This document shows positions 26,454 through 35,555 of a stretch of DNA of 64,000 bases, in pieces. Both the position numbers and the translations under genes were made by a program. Numbering within the stretch: the stretch's first letter is position 1; each line of letters starts with the position of its first letter. The stretch is taken from the NCBI GenBank assembly GCA_900101355.1, contig FMUV01000002.1, forward strand, positions 88,115 through 152,114. The letters run 5' to 3'. The notes beneath the pieces are model-generated. The model had not been told where the DNA came from. It saw only the letters and a program-made list of their open reading frames with translations, and searched no databases. The stretch comes from Ruminococcus sp. YE282. Lineage in GTDB: Bacteria > Bacillota > Clostridia > Oscillospirales > Acutalibacteraceae.

Positions 26454-28543
26454 TATTTATCTTCCGTTGTTATCGTTTTAGTATAACCGCAGCCCTCTTT
26501 TGCACAATACAATGCAGGCTTTTTGCCTTTCTTTTTGTAAAGCACTTCGCCGCAGTTTGGACAGCGTTCGTTAGTCGGTTCATTCCAGCTGACAAAATCA
26601 CATTCCGGATAATTTGAACAACCATAGAACACTCTCTTGTTCTTAGTGTGTTTAACAATTACGTCGCCGCCGCATTTAGGGCATTTCACTCCGGTTTTTT
26701 CAACATATTTCTTAATATTTTTGCACTCGGGATATCCGGGACAAGCAATGAATTTTCCGTATCTGCTTGTTTTTACAACCATTCTTCTTCCGCATTTTTC
26801 GCAGATGATGTCGGTTTCATCCTCTTTGAGTTTGAGTTTTACACCCTCCATGGCAGTCTTTGCTTCTTTTAGAGTTTTTTCAAAATCGCCGTAAAAATCT
26901 TCAAGAACTTCCTGCCACTCTTCCTTGCCGTTTTCAACCTCATCAAGGTTTTCTTCCATTTGTGCAGTAAACTTTACATTAACTATATTCGGAAATCTTT
27001 TCTTCATAAGCTGTGTAATTACTTCGCCAAGCTCGGTAGGAACAAGGCTTTTTGCCTCACGCTTTACATATTCACGGCTTGTAATTGTTGTGATTGTTGC
27101 CGCATAAGTTGAAGGTCTGCCGATTCCGTACTCCTCAAGAGTCTTAATCAGCGACGCTTCGGTATAGCGTGCGGGCGGTTGCGTGAAATGCTGATTCTTT
27201 TGAAGTTCTTTACATCTTACGGGCATATCCTTTTTAAGCTCCGGGAGCTGAGAAGATTTTTCCTCTGCCTCATCTTTGCCCTCAATATAGAGTTTGGTAA
27301 AGCCCGGAAAATCAACATAGTATCCCGAAGCTTTAAATGTATATCCGTTTGCCTGAATTTCCGCCTGTGTTGTCTTTTGAATACACTCTGTCATCTGAGA
27401 AGCGGTAAATCTGCTCCAAATAAGTTTATACAATTTGTATTGGTCTGAGGTAAGGCTGTTCTTAACCTGTTCCGGAGTAAGGCTCGGCATTGACGGTCTG
27501 ATTGCTTCGTGTCCGTCCTGAGCATTATTTCTCGACTTAAAGAATCTTGGCTTAGGTGGCAAATATTCTTCACCGTATTCACTTGCAATAAACTTAGTAA
27601 CCTCGGCAATTGCGTCGTTTGAAATTCTGAGAGAGTCGGTACGCATATAGGTAATAAGACCTGTTGCACCCATTCCCTCAATATCAACACCTTCATAAAG
27701 CTCCTGAGCAACCTTCATTGTTCTTCTTGACTGAAAGCCAAGCTTTCTAGAAGCCTCCTGTTGAAGAGTAGAAGTGATAAACGGCGGTGCAGGAGATTTT
27801 TTTCGTGTACCGTTTCTGACTTTTGTCACTGTATATTCGGCATCTGCCAAATCGGCTTCAATTTTTTCAGCCTGTTCCTGATTTTGAATTTTAATTTTTC
27901 CGTTTTCATCAGAATACAAAGTTGCCGAAAATGATTTTCTGCTGCCTTTCGGAATAAATTTTGCGTCGATTGACCAATATTCTTCAGGTTTGAACTTTCT
28001 TATTTCATTTTCTCTGTCAACAATTATTTTAAGCGCCACGGACTGAACACGTCCTGCGGACAAACCTCTGCGTATTTTTTGTGAGATAAACGGACTAAGT
28101 TTATATCCCACAAGGCGGTCAAGTATTCTGCGTGCCTGTTGAGCATTAACAAGGTCAATGTTAATTTTCCTTGGATTTTCCATTCCGTGGGTTACGCCCG
28201 TTTTTGTAATCTCGTTAAATTCAACTCGCTTATTATAATCATCCGGCAAACCTAAAATATAAGCCAGATGCCATGAAATTGCTTCCCCCTCTCTATCAGG
28301 GTCGGTTGCGAGATAAACGTTATCGCTTTTTTCAGCCAATTCTTTAAGTTCTTTGACTAATTTTTCTTTTCCTTTTATTATAGCATATTTAGGTGCAAAT
28401 CCATTTTTTATATCAACGCTCAGGCGAGCTTTAGGCAAGTCACGGACATGTCCCATTGAAGCAACTACATCGTAATTGCTGCCGAGATATTTTTTGATTG
28501 TCTTAGCTTTTGCAGGAGACTCCACAATTACCAAATCTGACAT
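26453..28543 (-). CDS. topA: DNA topoisomerase I
   Basis: This type IA topoisomerase relaxes negative supercoils. The 696-residue protein begins with a TOPRIM domain (LVIVESPAKAKTI, then ATDPDREGEAI). The active-site tyrosine is in YMRTDSLRIS (about residue 300), and GRPSTYAATI follows. Three C-terminal zinc-ribbon repeats are visible: CEKCGRRM with CPGYPEC, CPKCGGDV with CSNYPEC, and CPNCGEVL with CAKEGCGY. It lies 14 bp after dprA. Confidence 0.98.
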   Translation of the reverse strand: MSDLVIVESPAKAKTIKKYLGSNYDVVASMGHVRDLPKARLSVDIKNGFAPKYAIIKGKEKLVKELKELAEKSDNVYLATDPDREGEAISWHLAYILGLPDDYNKRVEFNEITKTGVTHGMENPRKINIDLVNAQQARRILDRLVGYKLSPFISQKIRRGLSAGRVQSVALKIIVDRENEIRKFKPEEYWSIDAKFIPKGSRKSFSATLYSDENGKIKIQNQEQAEKIEADLADAEYTVTKVRNGTRKKSPAPPFITSTLQQEASRKLGFQSRRTMKVAQELYEGVDIEGMGATGLITYMRTDSLRISNDAIAEVTKFIASEYGEEYLPPKPRFFKSRNNAQDGHEAIRPSMPSLTPEQVKNSLTSDQYKLYKLIWSRFTASQMTECIQKTTQAEIQANGYTFKASGYYVDFPGFTKLYIEGKDEAEEKSSQLPELKKDMPVRCKELQKNQHFTQPPARYTEASLIKTLEEYGIGRPSTYAATITTITSREYVKREAKSLVPTELGEVITQLMKKRFPNIVNVKFTAQMEENLDEVENGKEEWQEVLEDFYGDFEKTLKEAKTAMEGVKLKLKEDETDIICEKCGRRMVVKTSRYGKFIACPGYPECKNIKKYVEKTGVKCPKCGGDVIVKHTKNKRVFYGCSNYPECDFVSWNEPTNERCPNCGEVLYKKKGKKPALYCAKEGCGYTKTITTEDK

Positions 28544-28557
28544 TATTTGTCCTCCTA

Positions 28558-29802
28558 TTATTTTATGACATATCTTCTTCCCTGCAAGGCTGTTACAAGA
28601 TCTTTCATCTCAAGCTCGGTAAGCGAGCTTAACACCCTGAATACAGGAATTTGTAAATCACTTGATATTTTATCTATATGAACAGGCTCTTCTGAAATAT
28701 AATCATATATTTTTTGAGCTGTTATATTCAAATTTAAATTCTTTTTGTGATGCTTTTTTAAGCTTTTAGTATTATCTGAGTTATCAACAATTTTCTTTAT
28801 TGGAATATTATTGTTATTTACAAAGGTTTTGGGACGCTTTGCAAACGGACTTTTGCCCTTTACTGGAATGGCTTCAATATCCTCAAAAGAAATATTATCA
28901 AAGTCAACCTCTCCGTCAGTGGCGTAAAGGTTATCAAAGGCATTTAGTATATCCATAAAATCGGTTATCGGTATTGCCGTACCCTCTTTTATTCTGTTGT
29001 TTGAACCCTCATTCTGCGGACTGTTATTGCCAAGCAGCGCAAAGACTTCTTTTCCTTGTTCAAGCGCAAGAGAAGCTGTAATCAGCGAACCGCTCTTGAC
29101 ACCCGATTCTATTATCACCACACCGTCAGACAATGCGGAAATAATTCTGTTTCGTGCAGGAAAATAATAATTGCGCGGAAATTCATCGGGCGGATATTCC
29201 GAAATAACCGCTCCTCGTTTTGTTATTGCTTTTCGCATACCTGCGTTTTCTTTAAGATAGGAACAATTTATCCCACATCCGCGCACACAAACCGTTACAC
29301 CGTCCGCCGCCAAAGAGCCTCGGTGAGATGCACAATCAATTCCAAGTGCACCGCCACTTACGGTTGCCACGCCGTATTTTGACAAAGCATATCCGATTTT
29401 ATAGGAATTGTCAAGTCCGTACTTAGTTGCACGGCGTGTGCCAACTATTCCGATTGTAAGGCGATTATCGACATCGGGCAAATTTCCGCTGATATATATA
29501 ACCGCAGGCGGAGTATCAATATTATAAAGGCATTTAGGATATTTTGGGTCATCTATACACAGTATTTCATATCCGAGTTCATCACATCTGTCGATAATTT
29601 GCTGTGATATATCAAATGAAGTTGATGAAAGTTTTGAAATATCGGCGTCGGAAAGTATGCCGCAAAACTTCCATTCCCTTTTATCCGAAAGGCAAAATTG
29701 AGAAATATCGGGATAAAGTTCACATAGGCGTTTGACCTTTGGCGTATTATATCCAAGGGTCTGAGTGAGCCATATCCAAAATTTTGCATTCTTTGAAATC
29801 AT
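28558..29802 (-). CDS. dprA: DNA-processing protein DprA
   Basis: DprA binds incoming single-stranded DNA and loads RecA during natural transformation; it is also widespread in bacteria not known to be competent. The 414-residue protein has the Rossmann-like core with GIVGTRRATKYG, VSGGALGIDCASHRG, FPARNRIISALSDGVVIIE and SGSLITASLALEQG. An Asn/Lys-rich linker then leads to a C-terminal winged helix (about residues 350-414). ATG at 29802 overlaps the trmH stop as ATGA. The dprA-topA-trmFO order is a conserved Firmicute cluster. Confidence 0.95.
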   Translation of the reverse strand: MISKNAKFWIWLTQTLGYNTPKVKRLCELYPDISQFCLSDKREWKFCGILSDADISKLSSTSFDISQQIIDRCDELGYEILCIDDPKYPKCLYNIDTPPAVIYISGNLPDVDNRLTIGIVGTRRATKYGLDNSYKIGYALSKYGVATVSGGALGIDCASHRGSLAADGVTVCVRGCGINCSYLKENAGMRKAITKRGAVISEYPPDEFPRNYYFPARNRIISALSDGVVIIESGVKSGSLITASLALEQGKEVFALLGNNSPQNEGSNNRIKEGTAIPITDFMDILNAFDNLYATDGEVDFDNISFEDIEAIPVKGKSPFAKRPKTFVNNNNIPIKKIVDNSDNTKSLKKHHKKNLNLNITAQKIYDYISEEPVHIDKISSDLQIPVFRVLSSLTELEMKDLVTALQGRRYVIK

Positions 29803-30581
29803 CTTATCATTTCCCAAATTATAATTGAAGCAGCCGTTGAGGCGTTGAGTGATTCTGCCTTTCCTTTCATAGGAATTGTAATCTTGTTGTTGCAAGCTAT
29901 TATTGTTTCATCTTTTAATCCGTTGCCCTCATTACCGACAACAGCGACACAAGGCTCTGTAAAGCAAATGTCTGTTATGCTCTGGGCTTTGCTGTCAACA
30001 ACGGCAGCATATGAATTAAGTGCGGGGTTATCGTTTAAAAACTGTGCTATGGTCGGATATATAATGAAAGGGAGTCTGAATACTGCGCCCATACTTCCCC
30101 TTACAACCTTTGGACTGTATATATCACAGCAATCGGACGACATAACAACACCCGAAATTCCGAATGCCTCTGCCGACCTTAATATTGTTCCGAGGTTGTT
30201 GGGATCCTGAACATTATCAAGCGCAAGAAATTTTCCGCCATTTTTTATTGTATCAAACTGTTTTGTTTTGTCAAGTGCTTTTATAACGCACAAAAATCCC
30301 TGTGGAGTTTGAGTATCGCTGATAATTGAAAACAGTTCAGGAGTAACGACAAATGTTTTACCTGCATATTCTGACAGCTGATTGTATTTTTCAAAATGTT
30401 TTTGGGATGCGTTTTCAGTAACAAACAAGGTTTCAATTTTTGCGCCGCTCAGCATTGCGTCAAAACAGACACGCAAGCCTTCGGCCAAAAACAAGCCTGA
30501 TTGTTTTCTGTATTTTGCGCTCTTTTTTAATTTAACAGTATTTTTAATGTTTTGATTATCTTTGCTTGAAATTATAAGCAT
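29799..30581 (-). CDS. TrmH/SpoU-family RNA 2'-O-methyltransferase
   Basis: This 260-residue SPOUT enzyme is predicted to methylate a ribose in rRNA or tRNA; the target cannot be told from sequence. An N-terminal substrate-binding domain (about residues 1-95) includes KYRKQSGLFLAEGLR. The SPOUT knot has LDNVQDPNNLGTILRSAEAFG, GSMGAVFRLP, VVGNEGNGL and IPMKGKAESLNAS. ATG at 30581 is chosen because GGAG lies six bases upstream; two earlier in-frame starts lie in or just after the rplT terminator. It heads the fifteen-gene run. Confidence 0.93.
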   Translation of the reverse strand: MLIISSKDNQNIKNTVKLKKSAKYRKQSGLFLAEGLRVCFDAMLSGAKIETLFVTENASQKHFEKYNQLSEYAGKTFVVTPELFSIISDTQTPQGFLCVIKALDKTKQFDTIKNGGKFLALDNVQDPNNLGTILRSAEAFGISGVVMSSDCCDIYSPKVVRGSMGAVFRLPFIIYPTIAQFLNDNPALNSYAAVVDSKAQSITDICFTEPCVAVVGNEGNGLKDETIIACNNKITIPMKGKAESLNASTAASIIIWEMIR

Positions 30582-30593
30582 ACCGTTCTCCAT

Positions 30594-30628
30594 AAAACAG
30601 CAAATGCGTTTGGGATTACCCAAACGCA
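30594..30628 (-). terminator. Intrinsic terminator after rplT
   Basis: On the minus strand a perfect ten-base stem (TGCGTTTGGG with CCCAAACGCA; 30628-30619 and 30614-30605) closes a four-base loop and is followed by TTTGCTGTTTT. It ends just 12 bases before the trmH start, so the fifteen-gene run either depends on readthrough or has a promoter inside rplT. Confidence 0.9.
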
Positions 30629-30643
30629 GTTACATAATTCTAA

Positions 30644-30994
30644 TTAAGCATTTTTTGCCTGTTCAACAAGTGATGTAAAAGCAGCAGGATCTGAAATTGC
30701 AATCTCAGAAAGCATCTTTCTGTTCAAAACGATGCCTGCTTTTTTAAGACCGTTCATAAATGTTGAATAGTTTGTGCCATTTGCTTTGCAAGCGGCTGAA
30801 ATACGGGAAATCCAAAGGCGACGGAAATCTCTCTTTCTCTGCTTACGTCCGATAAACGCATAGTTGCCGGACTTCATAACAGCCTGTTTAGCCATTTTGA
30901 AGTGTCTTGATTTTGCACCCCAATAGCCCTTAGCGAGCTTTAATGTCTTTTTTCTTCTTTTGCGAGTCATGATCGCACCTTTTACACGTGCCAT
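30644..30994 (-). CDS. rplT: Large ribosomal subunit protein bL20
   Basis: bL20 is an early-assembly 50S protein and, in Firmicutes, the repressor of its own operon through the infC leader. The 116-residue protein has the standard [16 protein letters not shown] start, [37 protein letters not shown] and [13 protein letters not shown]. Length and spacing are normal. It is the last gene of infC-rpmI-rplT. Confidence 0.98.
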   Translation of the reverse strand: MARVKGAIMTRKRRKKTLKLAKGYWGAKSRHFKMAKQAVMKSGNYAFIGRKQRKRDFRRLWISRISAACKANGTNYSTFMNGLKKAGIVLNRKMLSEIAISDPAAFTSLVEQAKNA

Positions 30995-31039
30995 TATATG
31001 TTACCTCCGATTTTGTTGAATTAATTAGTTAAGCCGAGA

Positions 31040-31237
31040 TTATTTATAAGGAATAAGACGCTTAATCTGTGGGGTATTTGTCTTATCAGCAACAGCTGTC
31101 TGACGCAAACCTCTTTTACGCTTAGTAGTCTTCTTATTTAAGATATGGCTTTTGTTAGCGTGAGCACGGATAACTTTACCGTTTTTTGAAAGTTTAAAAC
31201 GTTTTTTGGCACCGCTGTGTGTTTTAATTTTAGGCAT
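31040..31237 (-). CDS. rpmI: Large ribosomal subunit protein bL35
   Basis: This 65-residue basic protein is bL35, with [20 protein letters not shown] at the start and [17 protein letters not shown] in the middle. ATG at 31237 is well placed after AGGGAGG. A longer in-frame reading would overlap infC and is rejected. It lies between infC and rplT in the universal order. Confidence 0.98.
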   Translation of the reverse strand: MPKIKTHSGAKKRFKLSKNGKVIRAHANKSHILNKKTTKRKRGLRQTAVADKTNTPQIKRLIPYK

Positions 31238-31259
31238 TATAATATCCTCCCTTAATTGG

Positions 31260-31778
31260 TTACTTATTGAACTTTGGCGCAAGAAACATAAGCATATTAC
31301 GACCTTCAAGCTTAGCAGGCTTCTCGATTACAGCAACTTCACTGCAAGCTTCGGCAAAACGCTTCATTGTTTCAAGACCGATTTCCGGATGTCCCATTTC
31401 ACGTCCGCGAAAACGAATTGAAACCTTTACTTTGTCGCCGTGTTTGATAAACTTTAACGCATTATTAAGCTTTGTGTTAAAATCGTGAGTATCAATGTTA
31501 AGCGACAATCGCACTTCTTTTATATCGACGATATGCTGATTTTTTCTTGCCTCTTTTTCTCTCTTTGCCTGTTCAAAGCGATATTTTCCGTAATCCATGA
31601 TTTTGCACACGGGCGGAGTGCTTTGCGGAGCAATTTTGACCAAGTCAAGGTTTTTCTGCTCTGCAAGGTTGAGAGCGTCCTTAGCGGACATAATTCCAAG
31701 CTGTTGACCGTCAGAACCGATTACTCTAAGTTCTTTGTCGCGAATTTCTTCGTTGATTTGAATATCTTTCTTGCCGAT
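31260..31778 (-). CDS. infC: Translation initiation factor IF-3 (ATC start)
   Basis: IF-3 proofreads the initiator tRNA and start codon and keeps 30S and 50S subunits apart. The 172-residue protein has the N-terminal domain ([17 protein letters not shown]), a lysine-rich linker (about residues 75-85) and the C-terminal domain with [13 protein letters not shown] and [14 protein letters not shown]. No ATG, GTG or TTG fits. The reading frame begins at ATC (31778), nine bases after GGAGG. Rare AUU/AUC/AUA starts are the known hallmark of infC and allow IF-3 to control its own synthesis. The only in-frame ATG (31850) lies upstream in the leader hairpin. Confidence 0.95.
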   Translation of the reverse strand: MGKKDIQINEEIRDKELRVIGSDGQQLGIMSAKDALNLAEQKNLDLVKIAPQSTPPVCKIMDYGKYRFEQAKREKEARKNQHIVDIKEVRLSLNIDTHDFNTKLNNALKFIKHGDKVKVSIRFRGREMGHPEIGLETMKRFAEACSEVAVIEKPAKLEGRNMLMFLAPKFNK

Positions 31779-31922
31779 GGGTAAGCACCTCCAAAGTAGC
31801 TTAAAATAATAAATGCGGACAGAAATACTTCCGTCCGCATAACAATACACAAAAATTTACGTATTGACCCGTGCAGACGACACCCCACAGGTGAAAGCAT
31901 TTCTGCTTTGCTTTATTTTGCG
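31779..31922 (-). ncRNA. infC-rpmI-rplT leader (L20-type attenuator)
   Basis: The roughly 145-base leader between the promoter and infC holds several hairpins. AAAGCA/TGCTTT comes near its 5' end, then ACCTGTG paired with CACGGGT. Last is an ATGCGGAC/GTCCGCAT hairpin (31840-31833 with 31820-31813, extendable to 12 bp) followed by TTATTATTTT. The last looks like an intrinsic terminator just before the infC ribosome binding site. In Firmicutes bL20 binds this leader and promotes premature termination; the position fits, but the protein-binding site was not matched in detail. Confidence 0.75.
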
Positions 31923-31928
31923 TTATAT

Positions 31929-31957
31929 ATTATATTACTTAATTATCTTTTTGTCAA
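31929..31957 (-). promoter_or_regulatory. Consensus sigma-A promoter of infC-rpmI-rplT
   Basis: TTGACA (31957-31952) and TATAAT (31934-31929), both perfect, are separated by 17 bases on the minus strand. Transcription should begin near 31922. Confidence 0.95.
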
Positions 31958-32022
31958 GCAAAATTTAATAATTGCCGAAATTTAAATTTTAAACCGATTG
32001 TGTTTCAGAAACAAATCTAAAA

Positions 32023-33798
32023 TCACTTTAAATTATCACAAATCAATTTTACAACACGTTCGGTTGATTTTCCGTCACGATAATCAAAGAACATATCCGC
32101 AAAAGGTTTAATGCGTTCTGTGCAAAAATCATTTGTGCTTATCGCTGAAATAAGCTGTTCAAGTGAATACACGATTTTACCCGGTGCATAGAGCTTGAAA
32201 TCAAAGTAGAAATCACGCTCATTAATGTATTTTTCAAGGTCAAATACATAGAAAACCATTGGTATATCAAGCAAAGAAGCTTCAAATACCAAGGAAGAAT
32301 AATCGGTGATTATAACATCAGTTACAAACAGCAAATCATTAAGTTCGCTGTCCTCCGACAAATCTATAATTCTGTCCTTATATTTCTTTGGAATTGGCTG
32401 CACATCGTTGACAAAAGGATGGTGCTTAACAATAAACACATAATCTTCGGGCAGTTTTTGGCAAACCGTTTCAAGGTCAAACATTTCGGTAGGATAGAAA
32501 GCTGTCTCCTTTACCATACCTCTGAAAGTCGGTGCAAACAAGACAATTTTTTTGCCCTTAAAGTTTGGATGTTCCTTATAGAATTTCTCCTGAGCCTGCT
32601 TTTTGTAAGCATCGTCAAAGAATACATCTGTTCTTGGAATACCGGTAGCAACTACATTGTCTGTTGCTATACCAAAGCCCTCTGAATGACATTTTTTGCA
32701 ATAGGTTGAACTTACGGTAACGTAGTCATAGCTGCGGTGATTACGTGTAGTCTGCGGCGAGCCCTTGGGCTTTGACAATCTTGTAAATCCAAATGTTTTA
32801 AATGCGCCGCAGGCGTGCCAAAGCTGAATCAACTTAGTCTGAGGTCTTAAATCTATATAATGTATTTGCGGAGTAAACTCATCAAGCACAACGACCTTAC
32901 TTGTTGCACAGGCCTTTGTAAAGGAACGAATTTCTTTGAATGACATATCTGCAATAGTGTGGTCATTCAAAATGAAATTTATATCCAGTCCGTCTACATT
33001 TTTTAGTTTATCATAAACAAATGCAAAATTACCGGAAATATCATCACGTCTTAATGATATAAAGGTGATTCTGTTGTTATGAACCTTATTAAAAAGCTTA
33101 TAAAAACCGTAGCAGCGTTTAAATATATATCTTTTGGCTGTCCAAAGTGCTACCTTTAAGGTTGCAACCTTTGAAAATTTCCAAAACACATATGCCAAAT
33201 AACGTTTTAACGGGCTCTCGTCACAAAATCGCGCAGGCATCTGAATTATATCAGTAATTCTTAGCAAGCCGTCTATCATAAACAGAGGGAGCATTATGAT
33301 TGCAAAAACATATTCAAAAAACTTAAGCCAGAAATTAACAAATTGAACCGCAAATCTTAATGCAGGTGAGCGAAGAATTTTCGTTTTATCCGGCAAAAAT
33401 TTAAAATGATTTCCCTCAAACTTGTAGCCGTAACACTTATCGTCCGTTTCAAAAAGTTCGGGCATAATATCTATACTAATTTTTTCTTGGTAATAATCCG
33501 CAAAATTAAAATTAATATACATATCAAACGGCAGATAATCTTTTCGGGTTTTCCAAAAGAGCAAATTGAGCTGATATGTGTATTTTCCCGAGAAGAAACA
33601 CTTGCCGTCAATATAGGTAACATTTGAAAGGACAAACGGAATACGTCTGTCCTCTTTTTCGTTAATAAAATGTAAAATAACCTTTGGTTTAGATAAAAAA
33701 TGGGAATTGATTGATTCATCAATAATAGTGCCTGTTATGGTTAACGTCATCCTATTTTTTTGAATAACCATTTCTCTTATCTTAATATCGTATTGCAC
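32023..33798 (-). CDS. CDP-glycerol/CDP-ribitol phosphotransferase (TagF/TarL-like)
   Basis: This 591-residue protein belongs to the TagB/TagF family of teichoic-acid polymerases, which transfer glycerol-phosphate or ribitol-phosphate from the CDP-alditol. The C-terminal half has the family landmarks LIQLWHACGAFKTFG, a GIPRTDVFF segment, LFAPTFRG, VKHHPFV and ITDYSSLVFEASLL. The N-terminal 230 residues are a beta-rich extension and a hydrophobic stretch (about 165-190), perhaps for membrane association. GTG at 33798 follows GGGGTG. Next to tarI/tarJ-like genes, ribitol-phosphate is the likely substrate, but glycerol-phosphate is not excluded. Confidence 0.85.
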   Translation of the reverse strand: MQYDIKIREMVIQKNRMTLTITGTIIDESINSHFLSKPKVILHFINEKEDRRIPFVLSNVTYIDGKCFFSGKYTYQLNLLFWKTRKDYLPFDMYINFNFADYYQEKISIDIMPELFETDDKCYGYKFEGNHFKFLPDKTKILRSPALRFAVQFVNFWLKFFEYVFAIIMLPLFMIDGLLRITDIIQMPARFCDESPLKRYLAYVFWKFSKVATLKVALWTAKRYIFKRCYGFYKLFNKVHNNRITFISLRRDDISGNFAFVYDKLKNVDGLDINFILNDHTIADMSFKEIRSFTKACATSKVVVLDEFTPQIHYIDLRPQTKLIQLWHACGAFKTFGFTRLSKPKGSPQTTRNHRSYDYVTVSSTYCKKCHSEGFGIATDNVVATGIPRTDVFFDDAYKKQAQEKFYKEHPNFKGKKIVLFAPTFRGMVKETAFYPTEMFDLETVCQKLPEDYVFIVKHHPFVNDVQPIPKKYKDRIIDLSEDSELNDLLFVTDVIITDYSSLVFEASLLDIPMVFYVFDLEKYINERDFYFDFKLYAPGKIVYSLEQLISAISTNDFCTERIKPFADMFFDYRDGKSTERVVKLICDNLK

Positions 33799-33815
33799 AA
33801 ATACACCCCAAACAA

Positions 33816-34481
33816 TTAATTAATCAGACTTGTCATTTTATTTACGGCATCTTCAAGCTCTATACCCCTTTGATAAATAGAAGAAGAACCGGCTACAAAC
33901 AAGTCTGCGCCGCATTCACGCATCTTGCAGCATAAATCCCAGCTGACATGACCGTCAACTTCAAGAATAATATTAAGCGAGCTTTCATCAATCATTTTTC
34001 TGACTTCCGCTATTTTTTCAAAACTGCCCTTGACAATCGGCTGACCCGCAAAGCCGGGATAAACCGTCATAACCACAATACCGTCAATTTCATTAAGATA
34101 CTCTTTAAGAACTTCAGGCTTGGTATCCGGACTTATCGCTATAAACGGATTAGCTCCGCACACACGGATTTCTCGAATCACTTCATGCAAATTAGGGCAC
34201 GCTTCATAATGAACCGAAACTATATCGTCTTTGCCGATATTCATCTTATCAAAATATTGTGCGGGTTCAAACGCCATAATGTGAATATCTCTTTTAATGT
34301 TTTTTATAACATTTTTAACAGCCCTGATAATTGTTGAATCAAGCGTAACATTCGGAACAAATTTTCCGTCCATAAAATCAAGATGAATATAATCAACGCC
34401 GAGATTATCAAGCTTTGTAATTTCTGACTGAAGGTTTAGCATATCGGCGCACATAAGCGACGGAGAAAGCATACCTCTCAA
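33816..34481 (-). CDS. rpe: Ribulose-phosphate 3-epimerase-like enzyme
   Basis: Rpe interconverts ribulose-5-phosphate and xylulose-5-phosphate. The 221-residue TIM barrel has LSPSLMCADMLNL, IHLDFMDGKFVPN, HIMAFEPAQYF, MTVYPGFAGQPIV and LEVDGHVSW, with a late DLFVAGSSSIY; catalytic Asp and His residues are present. TTG at 34481 has GAGGTG seven bases upstream. Its place between tarJ and tagF suggests it supplies ribulose-5-phosphate for ribitol-phosphate synthesis rather than being the general pentose-pathway enzyme. Epimerisation of another sugar phosphate is possible. Confidence 0.85.
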   Translation of the reverse strand: MRGMLSPSLMCADMLNLQSEITKLDNLGVDYIHLDFMDGKFVPNVTLDSTIIRAVKNVIKNIKRDIHIMAFEPAQYFDKMNIGKDDIVSVHYEACPNLHEVIREIRVCGANPFIAISPDTKPEVLKEYLNEIDGIVVMTVYPGFAGQPIVKGSFEKIAEVRKMIDESSLNIILEVDGHVSWDLCCKMRECGADLFVAGSSSIYQRGIELEDAVNKMTSLIN

Positions 34482-34504
34482 AAATCAACACCTCGCATTC
34501 TAAA

Positions 34505-35554
34505 TTACTTATTTACCACCATAATTTTTGCAAAAAATTCTGTGTTATCTCTCATAATTTCAAGACCCTTGTCCATTGTTGCAAGGTCAAATTTGTGTGT
34601 AATAAGTTTTTCTGCGTCAATCTTGCCGGATGCCATTGCATCAACAACAATATTCCAATCGCTCTTGTGTGTATCTTTGTAGCTGGAATTCCAGGTACCG
34701 AAAATAGTAAGCTGTTTTCTTAAAATCTGCCAATAGGTATTTTGCGGGAAAGTAAAATCTCCGTGCGGATTGCCGACAAACAAAACCTTTCCGCCGCCTG
34801 CAACAGATTCAAGACAATTGCAGGCAGTAACAGGAACGCCGACAGCCTCAACGGCAATGTCTGCTCCGACTCCGTTTGTTTTGTCTTTTACCCATTGAAT
34901 AGGATCTTCATGAGAAGAATTGCAGTAATCAAAGAATCCGAAACTCTCAACAAAATCCCAATTGTTTACGTCCGTTCCGACAAGCAAAACTTTTGCTCCC
35001 CATGCTCTTGCCCACTGAGCAAGAAGCATTCCGATTGTGCCGGGACCGTAGATGACAACAGTATCGCCTATTTCAATCTGAGCACGTCTTAATGCGTGGA
35101 GTGCAACGGCACACGGCTCCGTTACTGCGGCAGCCTCAAACGAAAGATTATCAGGAATAGGAACAAGGTTCCAAACGGGAACTCTTACATATTCGGCAAA
35201 ACCGCCGTCGCTTCTTGAACCGAGGTAGTCGTAGCTTCTGCACATTTCATATTTTCCATCATTGCAATTTTCACATTTCATACAAGGAATGAGCGGAAAA
35301 ACAGTTGCTCTCATACCGACAAGGTCTTTATATTTATCATCGGCAACGGCAGCTACTTCTCCGGAAAATTCGTGTCCCGGAATAGTAGGAAAATGGTATG
35401 TTCCGTTTACAAAAATTCTCGGAATATCCGAACCGCAGATTCCGCAGGCTTTTACCCTGAATAAAACTTCGTAAGGCTTTAGCGTAGGCAAAGGATAATC
35501 ACAATATTCAAGATTTCCGACTGATTTAAGCACTCTGGCTTTCATTTTATCCAT
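34505..35554 (-). CDS. tarJ: Zinc alcohol dehydrogenase, probable ribulose-5-P reductase (TarJ-like)
   Basis: This 349-residue medium-chain dehydrogenase has catalytic zinc ligands (CGICGSD, GHEFSGEV) and the structural zinc cysteines (CMKCENCNDGKYEMC). A Rossmann fold follows with YGPGTIGMLLAQWA. By fold alone it could be a sorbitol or galactitol-1-phosphate dehydrogenase. It lies one base after a TarI-like cytidylyltransferase and before rpe and tagF, so reduction of ribulose-5-phosphate to ribitol-5-phosphate is the best reading. The symbol is inferred from context. Confidence 0.72.
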   Translation of the reverse strand: MDKMKARVLKSVGNLEYCDYPLPTLKPYEVLFRVKACGICGSDIPRIFVNGTYHFPTIPGHEFSGEVAAVADDKYKDLVGMRATVFPLIPCMKCENCNDGKYEMCRSYDYLGSRSDGGFAEYVRVPVWNLVPIPDNLSFEAAAVTEPCAVALHALRRAQIEIGDTVVIYGPGTIGMLLAQWARAWGAKVLLVGTDVNNWDFVESFGFFDYCNSSHEDPIQWVKDKTNGVGADIAVEAVGVPVTACNCLESVAGGGKVLFVGNPHGDFTFPQNTYWQILRKQLTIFGTWNSSYKDTHKSDWNIVVDAMASGKIDAEKLITHKFDLATMDKGLEIMRDNTEFFAKIMVVNK

Positions 35555-35555
35555 A

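Noticed and set aside
31260-31850. infC starting at ATG 31850
   Set aside because: That ATG lies inside the leader upstream of the attenuator hairpin; the strong ribosome site precedes ATC 31778.
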